Assembly (NCBI GenBank): GCA_014896235.1
Contig: JADBKU010000013.1
Location: 32,002-96,001 of the forward strand
Reading direction: 5' to 3'
Length of the DNA stretch: 64,000 bases
Origin: a bacterium
Lineage (GTDB): Bacteria > Desulfobacterota > Binatia > Binatales > Binataceae
The notes under the pieces are model-generated. The model did not search any database, was not told where the DNA came from, and was given only the letters and a program-made list of their open reading frames with translations. This document shows positions 33,959 to 42,388 of the stretch, piece by piece; the first letter of the stretch is position 1; each line of letters begins with the position of its first letter. A program made the position numbers and the translations under genes.

Positions 33959-34729
33959 TCAGGCGCTGTGGCCGGCTCCCACTTCCTCCAGCGTCTCTTC
34001 AGCGTTGGCGCTCTCGACATGCCCCTCGCGCGCAATCGCGTGCAGGAAAACCTCTTCGAGCGAGGTTCCTTCCGGGATGTCCTTGATCATTTCTTCGAGC
34101 GCGATGCGGCCGTCGTTGATAATCACGACCTTGTCGCAGATCTGCGAGACCTCGGGCAGGATATGCGTCGAGAGCACAATCGTGCGATCGCCCGCGAGCC
34201 CGCGAATCAACTCGCGAATTTCATGAATCTGACGCGGATCGAGGCCGATCGTCGGCTCGTCGAGCACCAACACCGGCGGATTGTGCACCAACGCCTGCGC
34301 CAGGCCCACGCGCTGCCGATAGCCCTTCGAGAGCTGTCCGCAAATCCGCCCCGTCATGTCGGTCAAGCCGGTCACCTGCAACGCCCGATCGACCGCATCG
34401 TCGATTTCCGCACGCTTAACGCCCCGCAGCTTGGCGACGAAACGCAAATACGCTTCCACCCGCATATCGGTATAGAGCGGAGGATTTTCCGGCAGATAAC
34501 CGATGCGCCGGCGCGCCTCAAGCGAATGGTTGAAAATGTCGAGCCCGTCGATTTCCACGGTGCCGGAAGTCGCCGGCATGAAGCCGGTGATAATCCGCAT
34601 CGTGGTGGTCTTGCCGGCGCCGTTCGGCCCGAGAAAACCGAGGATCTGGCCTCGTTCGGCCCGAAACGATACATCCTTGACGGCGACAAAGCTGCCGTAG
34701 GCTTTCGTTAGATGCTTGACGTCTATCAT
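33959..34729 (-). CDS. ABC transporter ATP-binding protein (GldA-like)
   Basis: 256-residue ATPase. Walker A GPNGAGKTTTMRI, Q-loop in the NPPLYTDMRVEAYLRF region, signature LSKGYRQRVGLAQAL, Walker B PVLVLDEPTIGLDP and H-loop VLSTHILPEV. The KTTTMRIITGF and GYLPENPPLY features are typical of GldA/NatA-like exporters. Start 34729 is preferred over 34789 because MIDVKHLTKAYG is the family start; the ribosome binding site is weak. First gene of the four-gene operon. A TTGACA lies at 34863-34868 on this strand. Confidence 0.92.
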   Translation of the reverse strand: MIDVKHLTKAYGSFVAVKDVSFRAERGQILGFLGPNGAGKTTTMRIITGFMPATSGTVEIDGLDIFNHSLEARRRIGYLPENPPLYTDMRVEAYLRFVAKLRGVKRAEIDDAVDRALQVTGLTDMTGRICGQLSKGYRQRVGLAQALVHNPPVLVLDEPTIGLDPRQIHEIRELIRGLAGDRTIVLSTHILPEVSQICDKVVIINDGRIALEEMIKDIPEGTSLEEVFLHAIAREGHVESANAEETLEEVGAGHSA

Positions 34730-34862
34730 TCGCTCGTCCGCCCCGCCGGCGCCGCGGCCCGCCCGCGGCGTGGTCGCGTCAATCCACATGACGTTTCGGT
34801 TTGAGTTTGATTCACATGCGATGGCTAGTCGAAGCGATCAGTTAAGACACGCTGAACCAAAC

Positions 34863-34868
34863 TGTCAA
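34863..34868 (-). promoter_or_regulatory. candidate -35 element for the ABC operon
   Basis: On the minus strand a perfect TTGACA occurs about 135 nt upstream of the ATPase start in an AT-rich gap. No good -10 is found at 17 nt (TTAACT), so this is a weak candidate only. Confidence 0.25.
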
Positions 34869-34937
34869 TAATGCTTGATTAAATGAATTCAACTTTTGCT
34901 TTGCTCGCGCGTTTCGTTACGCTGGTCGGACGCATCT

Positions 34938-37535
34938 ATGGCTGACGCGGATCGCACGCTCTATTTGATCGACGGCACGTGGATAATTTTCCGCGCGTTT
35001 CACGTCCTGCCGCCGCTCAGCAATTCCAAAGGCATACCGACCGGAGCGACCTACGGGTTTATCCGGATGCTCCTGAAGCTGCTCAAGGATGTCCATCCGA
35101 CGCATATCGGGGTGGTCTTCGACGCGGCCGGCAAAACCTTCCGCGACGATCTCTTCGCGCCCTACAAAGCCAACCGCGCCGCGACGCCGCCCGATCTCGC
35201 CCCGCAGATTCCGTATATCCAGCGAGCCGTCGCGGCGATGAGGATCCGGCCGATCGTGATTTCCGGCGTCGAGGCCGACGACGTTATCGGCACGCTCGCG
35301 ACACGCGCCGCGCGCGCAGGGATGAAAGTCATAATCGTCACCGGCGACAAGGACTTCAAACAATTGGTCACGCCCGCGATCACGCTCTGGGACACGATGA
35401 ACGACCGCCGCGTCGGCGTCCGCGAAGTGCGCGAACAGTTCGGCGTCGAACCGCGCGCCGTGGTCGATATCATGGCGCTCACCGGCGACGCGATCGACAA
35501 CGTTAAGGGGCTGCCAGGCGTCGGCCCGAAAACCGCTTCCGCCTTGATACAACACTTCGGCAGTCTCGACGGCCTGCTCGCCGGCCTCGACCGGTTGGGC
35601 GAAGTGAAAGGGCGGATTCCGAAGGACCTGGCCGAGCGCATCGCTGAGCATCGCGCCGACGTTGAACTCGCGCGCAAACTGGTGCGGATCGAAACCGACG
35701 TTCCACTCGATTTCGGTCCCGATGAATTGGCCTGGCCGGGTATCGACGCCGACGCGATGCGCGCCCTGCTCGATGAGCTCGAGTTCCATACGCTGCTCGC
35801 CGAGCTTGGCGACGCGCCTGCGCCAGAACCGGCAGCCGCCGCGAACCACCATATCGAGCGCCATGTGCAGCCCGACGGCGTCGCGGATGCGCTCCGGACG
35901 CTGCGGGGCGCCGATCGGCTGGCCGTGCATCTGTTGAAACCGGCCGAATCGGCGCAACCGTCGCTCGCGGTCAAAGCCGAGGGCGACGAACGCATTTTCG
36001 TTTTTTCCGGCGAGGCGATGAACACAGCGGCCGCGCTGCTCGCGGAGCCAAAACCACCCAAGACATGCCATGACCTGAAACGCCACCTGCGGCTGGCAAG
36101 CAAGCTCGGAAGTGAGTTGAACGGCGTCGATTTCGACACGATGCTCGCGGCGTTCCTCGTCAATCCGGCCAAACCTGAACCATCGCTTGAAGATTTGGCG
36201 CGACTTGGACCGATCCCGGCAGGCGTTGTTGAAGCGGGCGCCGAAGTGCACGTGGTCGAGGCGGCGCGGATTGCGCTTGCGCCGCGTCTGCGCGAACAAG
36301 AGCTTGAACGCTTGTTCAACGAAATCGAAATTCCAGTCGCGCGAGTGCTGGCCCGGATGGAAGCCGCCGGCATCGCGGTGGACGCAGCCGCGCTGGGGGC
36401 CATTTCGGCGGAGTTTGGCGGCCATCTGGAGCGTCTGGAGCGCCAGTGTCACGAAATGGCGGGCGTGGCGTTCAATCTGAATTCGCCAAACCAATTGCGG
36501 GAAGTTCTGTTCGAACGTCTCAAACTGACCGCAAAAGGGCTTAAGAAGACTAAAAGCGGCTATTCCACCGATGTTGACGCGCTCGAAAAGCTCGCCGCAG
36601 TTCATCCGCTGCCGCGATTGATCATGGAGTATCGCGCGTTATCGAAACTTAAATCGACCTATTCTGACGCGTTGCCCGCACTGATCGATCCGTCAGACGG
36701 TCGCCTGCATACAAATTTCCATCAAGCGTTGACCGCCACTGGTCGGCTTAGCTCGACTGAGCCTAATTTACAGAATATCCCGACGCGTTCCGAGGAAGGA
36801 AGGCGCATCCGGCGCGCATTTGTCGCCCCACCCGGCTTTTATCTGCTTTCCGCCGACTATTCGCAGATTGATTTGCGCATCCTGGCGCATCTTTCGGGCG
36901 ACGCCACGCTGCTCGATGCATTCGCGCGCGGCGAAGATATCCACGCGCGCACCGCCAGCGAACTGCTCGGCGTCGCGCCCGACCGGCTCGATCCGGAATC
37001 GCGGCGGCTCGCCAAGGTGATCAATTTCGGCATCATTTATGGGATGGGTCCGCAGCGCCTGGCGAGTGAGCTTGGCATTTCGCAAAGTGTAGCGTCGGAT
37101 TACATTAAACGATATTTCGAACGATTGCCTGGCGTGCGCGATTGGTTCGAGAAAACTCTGGCCGAGGCTCGCGAGCGGGGTTTCGTCGCCACGATGTACG
37201 GACGGCGGCGCTATCTGCCGGATTTGAACGGCCCGCAGGGCGGCGCGCGCGCGCAAGCGGAGCGAATCGCGATCAATACCCCAATCCAGGGCGGCGCGGC
37301 TGATCTTATCAAGCTCGCAATGGTGCGGCTCGATGCGGTAATTTGCGATCGCAAATTACCGGCCCGAATTTTGCTTCAAGTGCATGACGAATTGCTGTTG
37401 GAGGTTGCCACGGATGGCCTCGCCGAGGTCGGCGCCACGGTGCGGCGCGCGATGGAGGGCGCGGCAGAGTTGCGCGTACCGCTGCGGGTCGAGTTGAAAT
37501 CGGGACCGAATTGGGCGGAATTGATATCCGAATAA
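34938..37535 (+). CDS. polA: DNA polymerase I with degenerate 3'-5' exonuclease domain
   Basis: 865-residue PolA from the ATG at 34938. The 5'-3' exonuclease domain is intact (RTLYLIDGTWIIFRAFH, GVVFDAAGKTFRDD, EADDVIGTLATRA, VTGDKDFKQLV, LTGDAIDNVKGLPGVGPKTA). The polymerase domain has motif A DYSQIDLRIL (near 640), motif B RRLAKVINFGIIYGMG (near 690) and motif C QVHDELLLEV (near 813). The middle region aligns in position with the proofreading domain (residues about 310-480) but lacks the Exo I DxE motif (LAVHLLKPA is found there) and the YxxxD Exo III motif, as in Taq-like enzymes, so proofreading is probably absent. The frame opens at 34896; the ECF operon begins 54 nt downstream. Confidence 0.95.
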   Translation: MADADRTLYLIDGTWIIFRAFHVLPPLSNSKGIPTGATYGFIRMLLKLLKDVHPTHIGVVFDAAGKTFRDDLFAPYKANRAATPPDLAPQIPYIQRAVAAMRIRPIVISGVEADDVIGTLATRAARAGMKVIIVTGDKDFKQLVTPAITLWDTMNDRRVGVREVREQFGVEPRAVVDIMALTGDAIDNVKGLPGVGPKTASALIQHFGSLDGLLAGLDRLGEVKGRIPKDLAERIAEHRADVELARKLVRIETDVPLDFGPDELAWPGIDADAMRALLDELEFHTLLAELGDAPAPEPAAAANHHIERHVQPDGVADALRTLRGADRLAVHLLKPAESAQPSLAVKAEGDERIFVFSGEAMNTAAALLAEPKPPKTCHDLKRHLRLASKLGSELNGVDFDTMLAAFLVNPAKPEPSLEDLARLGPIPAGVVEAGAEVHVVEAARIALAPRLREQELERLFNEIEIPVARVLARMEAAGIAVDAAALGAISAEFGGHLERLERQCHEMAGVAFNLNSPNQLREVLFERLKLTAKGLKKTKSGYSTDVDALEKLAAVHPLPRLIMEYRALSKLKSTYSDALPALIDPSDGRLHTNFHQALTATGRLSSTEPNLQNIPTRSEEGRRIRRAFVAPPGFYLLSADYSQIDLRILAHLSGDATLLDAFARGEDIHARTASELLGVAPDRLDPESRRLAKVINFGIIYGMGPQRLASELGISQSVASDYIKRYFERLPGVRDWFEKTLAEARERGFVATMYGRRRYLPDLNGPQGGARAQAERIAINTPIQGGAADLIKLAMVRLDAVICDRKLPARILLQVHDELLLEVATDGLAEVGATVRRAMEGAAELRVPLRVELKSGPNWAELISE

Positions 37536-37588
37536 GTTCAATCAGCCATTTCCGGTGAATTTCGGCGCAAAATCGCCGTCTAAACCTC

Positions 37589-38167
37589 TTGAGTAAACCA
37601 ACGCCCGCAGAGGCCAACGAAACCGAACTGATCCGGCGGGCCCAACAGGGCGACACGCAGGCTTTTGGCGCGTTGGTGGAACGATATCAGCGGCGCGTGG
37701 TTGGCGTCGCGCAGGCGGTGGTGCACAACCCTGACGACGCCGTGGAGCTGGCTCAAGAGACTTTCGTTCGCGCCTATGAAAATATCGGCAAGTTCGAATC
37801 GCGCTCGAGTTTTTCGACCTGGCTTTACCGGATTGCGGCGAACCTCGCGATCGATTTCCGCCGCCGTGAGGGGCGCCATGTGGTTTTGCGCGGCGAAGAC
37901 GCGGAAAGCGAAATCGACCGGATACCGAGCGGCCGTGGCGACTCTTTTCAGGAAACCGCGCGCGGCGAATTGCATCAGCGGCTCACAGCAGCTTTGGGAC
38001 AGTTGACGGCGGAACATCGCGCCGTGATACTGCTACGGGAAGTGGAAGGCCTGTCTTACGACGAAATAAGCGAAATGCTCGACGTTCCGCGCGGAACCGT
38101 TATGAGCCGGCTGCATTATGCTCGCAGCCGTCTGCGCTCCATCCTCAAAGATATCGACGGGGATTGA
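37589..38167 (+). CDS. ECF RNA polymerase sigma factor (RpoE-like)
   Basis: 192-residue extracytoplasmic-function sigma factor. Sigma region 2: ELIRRAQQGDTQAFGALVERYQ, DAVELAQETFVRAYENI, FSTWLYRIAANLAIDFRRR. Region 4: ALGQLTAEHRAVILLREVEGLSYDEISEMLDVPRGTVMSRLHYARSRLRSIL (recognition helix near the end). Start is TTG at 37589; no ATG is available before the conserved region, and no strong ribosome binding site is seen, so the start is tentative. Six nt later begins the anti-sigma gene, the usual pairing. Possibly partly read through from polA, 54 nt upstream. Confidence 0.92.
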   Translation: MSKPTPAEANETELIRRAQQGDTQAFGALVERYQRRVVGVAQAVVHNPDDAVELAQETFVRAYENIGKFESRSSFSTWLYRIAANLAIDFRRREGRHVVLRGEDAESEIDRIPSGRGDSFQETARGELHQRLTAALGQLTAEHRAVILLREVEGLSYDEISEMLDVPRGTVMSRLHYARSRLRSILKDIDGD

Positions 38168-38173
38168 ACCGCA

Positions 38174-38815
38174 ATGGCACGATGCGACGAGATCGGTCTG
38201 CTGCTTGGCACCTTCGAAGACGGCGAGCTCGAGCCTCACGAAATGCAGGAGGTGGCGCGCCATGTCGTCCAATGCTCCGCCTGCGAGGCCGAACTCAACG
38301 GTTACCGTCAGCTTGGAATCGCCCTGCGAAGCGCGGCGCCGCTTCCGACTCTGAATGGCTTCACCGACAGCGTGATCGCCCGCATCGATCAGTTGCCAGC
38401 GCCCTTCTTTGAACGAATCAGGAAATATCTCGGAGCGATGACCGAGAATTTGGCCGGCGCGATGCTGGGCGGACTGGCCGGCGCGGCGGTAGCGATCGTC
38501 ACGGCGATCTTAATCACGCCGTACGCCCGGCAACTTATCGCCAACCGCCACCCGGGACCGCAAACTCAGCAAATTGCGATGCGTTCGCCAACCGCCGCCG
38601 GCCAAGCCAAGCCGCACGAGCGGCTCGCAAGCGCGGCTCCAGACAGCGCCAGTCCTTCGCTTTCTCAGCAGCATGGCTTACTCGACGCCTCCAGCGATGC
38701 GGGACGTCCGAGCGCGGTCATTTCGCGGCTCGAGGCCGACAGCCCTTCCGTTGCGGTCTGGAGCGAGCCTCGAAACGACACGACCGTGATCTGGGTGCCC
38801 GATCAATCGCGCTAG
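38174..38815 (+). CDS. zinc-finger (ZAS) anti-sigma factor
   Basis: 213-residue membrane anti-sigma factor. The N-terminal ZAS motif is HVVQCSACEAEL (H-x3-C-x2-C) preceded by MARCDEIGLLLGTFEDGEL. A single transmembrane helix occurs near residues 97-115 (AGAMLGGLAGAAVAIVTAIL). The C-terminal part is extracytoplasmic, low-complexity Ser/Ala/Gln, ending EPRNDTTVIWVPDQSR. It should sequester the ECF sigma factor encoded 6 nt upstream until an envelope signal triggers release. The terminal TVIWVxDQ resembles the tail of other RseA-like anti-sigma proteins. Confidence 0.87.
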   Translation: MARCDEIGLLLGTFEDGELEPHEMQEVARHVVQCSACEAELNGYRQLGIALRSAAPLPTLNGFTDSVIARIDQLPAPFFERIRKYLGAMTENLAGAMLGGLAGAAVAIVTAILITPYARQLIANRHPGPQTQQIAMRSPTAAGQAKPHERLASAAPDSASPSLSQQHGLLDASSDAGRPSAVISRLEADSPSVAVWSEPRNDTTVIWVPDQSR

Positions 38816-38817
38816 TT

Positions 38818-39399
38818 ATGAATTTTCGCCGCGCCGTCGGATCCTTGTTCCCGCTCGTCTCCTTTGCGCTGGTGGGCATGTGCGCGGCGACCGCTTTCGC
38901 GCACGACATAAAGCACGCGGTACGCATCAAGGTTGAATCGGTCATGGCGGCGAACACCGCCGAAGGGATGGATCGCCGGATTGCGCACACCCCGATGGCC
39001 GAACGGTTGCAGGCGCTGTTCGAATTCAGCACCTATCGCCTAATCTCGAAGCAGGAGCAGGACACGGTATGCGGCCGGATGGTGGCGTTCACGCTGCCCG
39101 GCGGACGCATCCTGCATATCGCGCCGCGCGCGATCGATGACGGCATGATCGCGATGGAGCTGATCCTTTTCGAAGGAGCGCGGCCGATCATGTCAACCGA
39201 CCTGAAGCTGATGAACCACGGGATGTTGATCGTGGGCGGACCACGCTATGAGCAGGGGATGTTGATCACGACCGTCACGACCGACGCGCCCGATGAAGGC
39301 GGCAAGTTGATTGCGCCGCCAATCGCGCCGCGCGCGCCTGAAGTGGCGGCCCGGCCCAGCGCCGCGCAACCCGCCGGCGCTGTTTCTCCCGCACCCTAG
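38818..39399 (+). CDS. secreted protein of unknown function in ECF operon
   Basis: 193 residues with an N-terminal signal (RRAVGSLFPLVSFALVGMCAATAFA, cleavage likely after AFA). The mature part begins HDIKHAVRIKVESVMAANTAEG and includes RLQALFEFSTYRLISKQEQDTVCG, HIAPRAID and a repeated strand-rich LILFEGARPIMSTDLKLMNHG / LIVGGPRYEQGMLITTVTTD. Two Gly-rich strand pairs suggest a beta-sandwich; the last 35 residues are Pro/Ala-rich. I do not recognise the family. Two nt separate it from the anti-sigma stop, so it is part of the sigma operon and a probable envelope effector or sensor. Confidence 0.72.
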   Translation: MNFRRAVGSLFPLVSFALVGMCAATAFAHDIKHAVRIKVESVMAANTAEGMDRRIAHTPMAERLQALFEFSTYRLISKQEQDTVCGRMVAFTLPGGRILHIAPRAIDDGMIAMELILFEGARPIMSTDLKLMNHGMLIVGGPRYEQGMLITTVTTDAPDEGGKLIAPPIAPRAPEVAARPSAAQPAGAVSPAP

Positions 39400-39839
39400 A
39401 AGCAAAATTCGTCGTCTTCAGGCGCGCCGAAGCGACCGCGACGCATCGCCCGTGGCGCTTTATGCCGCGCGAAAACGCTTCAGGACCAGCCGACCGCGGC
39501 AGCCGGCCCGGAGGCGACGACTCCGCCTCGAAACGGTCGCGCATGGCGCGCGTTAGCTCGCAATGGGCGGCCATTATCCGGGCGCGTAGTTGGAATGCTT
39601 CGCGACGTTTGCGACTTTCCGCTTCTCCAGTTCTCGACACCAGCAATGAATCCCGAGCAGTTTTTACTGGCGCGAAAGAGTCAAAACGTGAATTACAATT
39701 TGATTGACATAATAAATTCAGCGATCTAATACCTCTTGACCATAAGAATGGTTGGTTTTGCGCACCCCGCCGTAAACGCCAGTTGGAGCGCGTGAAGCTT
39801 TCAACGAATCAGGCCATATCCAATGGGAGGGGAAAAGTA
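39400..39839. other. gene-free interval with AT-rich 3' part
   Basis: About 440 nt separate the ECF operon from the beta-helix gene. The first 250 nt are GC-rich and carry no convincing gene on either strand. The last part (39655-39760) is clearly AT-richer than the surroundings and is the likely promoter region of the downstream gene. Confidence 0.6.
39704..39730 (+). promoter_or_regulatory. candidate sigma-70 promoter of beta-helix gene
   Basis: A perfect TTGACA at 39704-39709 is followed after 15 nt by TCTAAT (39725-39730), five of six matches to the -10 consensus. The spacing is short, and the site is 110 nt upstream of the start codon. A second TTGACC follows at 39735. Confidence 0.35.
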
Positions 39840-41318
39840 ATGAAGGTGTTGAACTTGGCATTCGAACCGGCATTGACGCTCGCGTCCGCCGGGAGACGCG
39901 CTCTGGCTGCGATCGCCGCGGTTGCGTTGGTTTTTGGATACGGCGCGACGGCGCGAGCCTTCAATATTCCCTTGCCAAGCGTTCTATGCGTCAAAGCTTC
40001 GGGAACGATTCCCAAGGGAGTGGCGAAAAAGCTCAAGTGCGGGCAGACCATTTACACGACAATCAGCGCCGCGGTGGGCGCCGCTTCGGCCGGCGACTCG
40101 ATATTTGTGCTGGCTGGCAAATATTCCGAAATGGTCTCTATACCTACGGGACTCACCGGACTTTCGTTGGTCGGCCAGAATCCGAAAAACACCATCATCG
40201 ACGCGACCGGCCAACAAAATGGAGTTTTCGACCAGGCCGACAACGTAACGATCGACGGTTTCACGATCGAGAACGCCGAACACGAGGGGATTCTGGTCGA
40301 GGGCCCGGCGGCGAATTGTGGCTTCGGTACTTGTAGTCCAGTCGCGGCCGAGATCACCGGCGTTACCGTTTCTAACAATATCGTTCAAAACAACGACCAG
40401 GCGCTCAAGACCAGCACGACGCCGACCTGTCCTGCGACGACCAGCGTTCCCGCGGCGCCGGATTTCGAGCAGGAAGACTGCGGCGAAGGCGTCCATCTCG
40501 ACGGCGTGGCATTCTCGACCGTCACGGATAATTTGATCGCGGATAATTCGGGAGGAATCCTGCTTACCGACGAAACCAACGCCAATCACGACAACCTGGT
40601 CAGCAATAACCGGGTCCAGCACAATGTTCCCGACTGCGGAATCACGCTCCCCTCGCATCCGCCCAATGGCAGTGGGGCGAATGTCGGCAAACCTTCCTTC
40701 GGGGTGTTCAACGACACGGTGGCGGACAATTTGTCGGAAGACAACGGCGCGGCCGGCACGGGAGTGTTCGCGCCTACGCCTGGAACCGCCTCTTACAAGC
40801 ATCTCATCGTTGACAACCAGCTCTTACGAAACATCAATCCGGGAGTGGTTTTTCATAGCCATGCGCCCGGACAAAAGCTGAACGATACCTCGATAGTCGG
40901 CAATCTGATCGCAGGCAACGGCGCCGATCCAACCGTCGGCGAGAACGAGACCGGCCCGGCCGATTCAACCGGCATCGAGGTCTATGCGGACCCTGCGGCC
41001 GCGCCGATCGTCGGAGTGAAGATTGTCGGCAACACTATCAAGAACGAATCCAACGGCATCTGGGTTGGCGCCTCCGAATGGAACAATTGTCCGAACAACG
41101 CGAGCACGCCCTGTTACATCGTCGACGCCCATCAGAACAATTTCGCGCCGCGCAGCACGGGAGTGAACAACACCGGCGCCGCGACCGACGTGCTGGTGAA
41201 TGCGGCCAACAATTTCTGGGGATGCGGCAAAGGGCCGGGCGGCAATCCGGCCTGCGCGACGGCGGCTGGCAATGTATCGGTCTTTCCGTTCCTGGGCGCG
41301 CCCGCGATGCCTCGATGA
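39840..41318 (+). CDS. secreted right-handed beta-helix repeat protein
   Basis: 492 residues from the ATG at 39840, which has GGGAGGGG upstream; the frame opens with TTG at 39783. A signal peptide of about 40 residues (RRALAAIAAVALVFGYGATARA) precedes a long series of strand-turn repeats: TIYTTISAAVGAASAGDSIFVLAG, GVFDQADNVTIDGFTIENAEHEGI, VTVSNNIVQNNDQAL, DNLIADNSGGILL, DNLVSNNRVQHN and VKIVGNTIKNESNGIWVG. This is the pectate-lyase-like, NosD-type pattern with Asn ladders. Several Cys pairs occur (CGFGTC, CPATTS..EDCGEG). No catalytic residues of a named lyase can be placed, so it may be a surface or binding protein. Followed by a hairpin terminator. Confidence 0.85.
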   Translation: MKVLNLAFEPALTLASAGRRALAAIAAVALVFGYGATARAFNIPLPSVLCVKASGTIPKGVAKKLKCGQTIYTTISAAVGAASAGDSIFVLAGKYSEMVSIPTGLTGLSLVGQNPKNTIIDATGQQNGVFDQADNVTIDGFTIENAEHEGILVEGPAANCGFGTCSPVAAEITGVTVSNNIVQNNDQALKTSTTPTCPATTSVPAAPDFEQEDCGEGVHLDGVAFSTVTDNLIADNSGGILLTDETNANHDNLVSNNRVQHNVPDCGITLPSHPPNGSGANVGKPSFGVFNDTVADNLSEDNGAAGTGVFAPTPGTASYKHLIVDNQLLRNINPGVVFHSHAPGQKLNDTSIVGNLIAGNGADPTVGENETGPADSTGIEVYADPAAAPIVGVKIVGNTIKNESNGIWVGASEWNNCPNNASTPCYIVDAHQNNFAPRSTGVNNTGAATDVLVNAANNFWGCGKGPGGNPACATAAGNVSVFPFLGAPAMPR

Positions 41319-41335
41319 AGCGACTGTTTAACGCG

Positions 41336-41367
41336 GGGCGTTCACGCGCGGCTGCGCGTGAACGCCC
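41336..41367. terminator. bidirectional terminator hairpin
   Basis: GGGCGTTCACGCGC pairs perfectly with GCGCGTGAACGCCC (14 bp) around a GGCT tetraloop. It lies 18 nt after the beta-helix stop and between it and the convergent SDR gene. No poly-T tract follows. Confidence 0.65.
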
Positions 41368-41419
41368 AATGCGCGCCGCCGAAGCTGCTTAACTCCAAAC
41401 TGGCGCGCTGATGATCGGG

Positions 41420-42187
41420 TCAGCGCGGGGCCATGCGCAACGCGCCGTCGAGCCGGATCGTCTCGCCGTTCAGCATCGGATTGCGCACGATCTCCTGCGC
41501 GAGCGACGCGTATTCTTCCGGCCGGCCAAGCCGCGGCGGAAACGGAATCTGCGCGCCGAGCGCCTTGCGCGCCGGCTCCGGCAACAGCGCGAGCATCGGC
41601 GTGTCGAACGTGCCGGGAGCGATCGTGCAGACGCGGATCCCGAACGACGCGAGGTCGCGCGCGACCGGCAGCGTCATCCCGACCACGCCGGCTTTCGACG
41701 CCGAATAGGCGGCCTGACCGATTTGCCCGTCGAACGCGGCGATCGACGCGGTATTGATAATCACGCCGCGCTCGCCCTCGCTGTTCGGCGAATTCTTCGC
41801 CATCTGGTTCGCCGCCAGCCGGATTACGTTGAAAGTGCCGATCAGGTTGATCTGAATCACCTTGGCGAAGAGCTCGAGCGAATGCGGCGCCTCGCGCGTG
41901 ATCGTGCGCATAGCGCGGCCCACTCCGGCGCAATTGACGGCAATATGCAGCGTGCCGAATTTTTTCACCGCCGCCGCGACCGCCGCTTCAACCTCTTCGC
42001 CCGACACGACGTCGGCTGGCGTAAAAAGTCCCCGCTCGCCGAAGCTTTCCGCGACCTTGGCGCCGGGCGAATTGGGTAAATCGATAATTGCGACTTTGGC
42101 GCCCGCGTCGGCAAACGCGCGGGCCGTCGCTCCGCCCAGTCCCGAACCGCCGCCAGTAACGATCGCAACCGCGTCTTTCAGGTTCAT
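41420..42187 (-). CDS. SDR family 3-hydroxyacyl-CoA dehydrogenase-like protein
   Basis: 255-residue SDR. Cofactor loop [16 protein letters not shown], Asp at the end of strand 2 (AIIDLP, NAD preference), NCAGVG, catalytic [27 protein letters not shown] (Ser/Tyr/Lys), [16 protein letters not shown], and LVQEI-like [28 protein letters not shown] at the end. The TMLALLPEP and [18 protein letters not shown] features are typical of the type II 3-hydroxyacyl-CoA dehydrogenase (HSD17B10-like) group that acts on branched or short 3-hydroxyacyl-CoA. Stands alone on the minus strand. Confidence 0.86.
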   Translation of the reverse strand: MNLKDAVAIVTGGGSGLGGATARAFADAGAKVAIIDLPNSPGAKVAESFGERGLFTPADVVSGEEVEAAVAAAVKKFGTLHIAVNCAGVGRAMRTITREAPHSLELFAKVIQINLIGTFNVIRLAANQMAKNSPNSEGERGVIINTASIAAFDGQIGQAAYSASKAGVVGMTLPVARDLASFGIRVCTIAPGTFDTPMLALLPEPARKALGAQIPFPPRLGRPEEYASLAQEIVRNPMLNGETIRLDGALRMAPR

Positions 42188-42313
42188 CGCATCCTCGCCG
42201 GAAAATAAAATCGAAAGTTATCATGCTTGGCGATGGCGGCGGCGTAAAGCATTTACCGATCCGCATTCGCACAGCGCGCCCTATCTTGCATCGCGCGACG
42301 CGCATCATTTAAT

Positions 42314-42375
42314 AAGGAGGTGCTTGCAGATGCGTTAACCAGCATTTCTCAGGTAGCTTGAGCCATCTCTCAAGC
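42314..42375 (+). promoter_or_regulatory. leader with two-codon minigene and hairpin
   Basis: AAGGAGG (42314-42320) is placed 9 nt before ATG CGT TAA (42330-42338), a perfectly spaced Shine-Dalgarno serving a Met-Arg-stop reading frame. It is followed by GCTTGAG-CCATCT-CTCAAGC (42356-42375), a 7 bp hairpin ending just before the ribosome binding site of the metallophosphoesterase. The layout suggests a translational leader; function not known. Confidence 0.4.
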
Positions 42376-42388
42376 AAAGGGGGGAGAT

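Noticed and set aside
34917..36605. 562-codon minus-strand frame over polA
   Set aside because: Antisense to the conserved exonuclease and polymerase domains of PolA.
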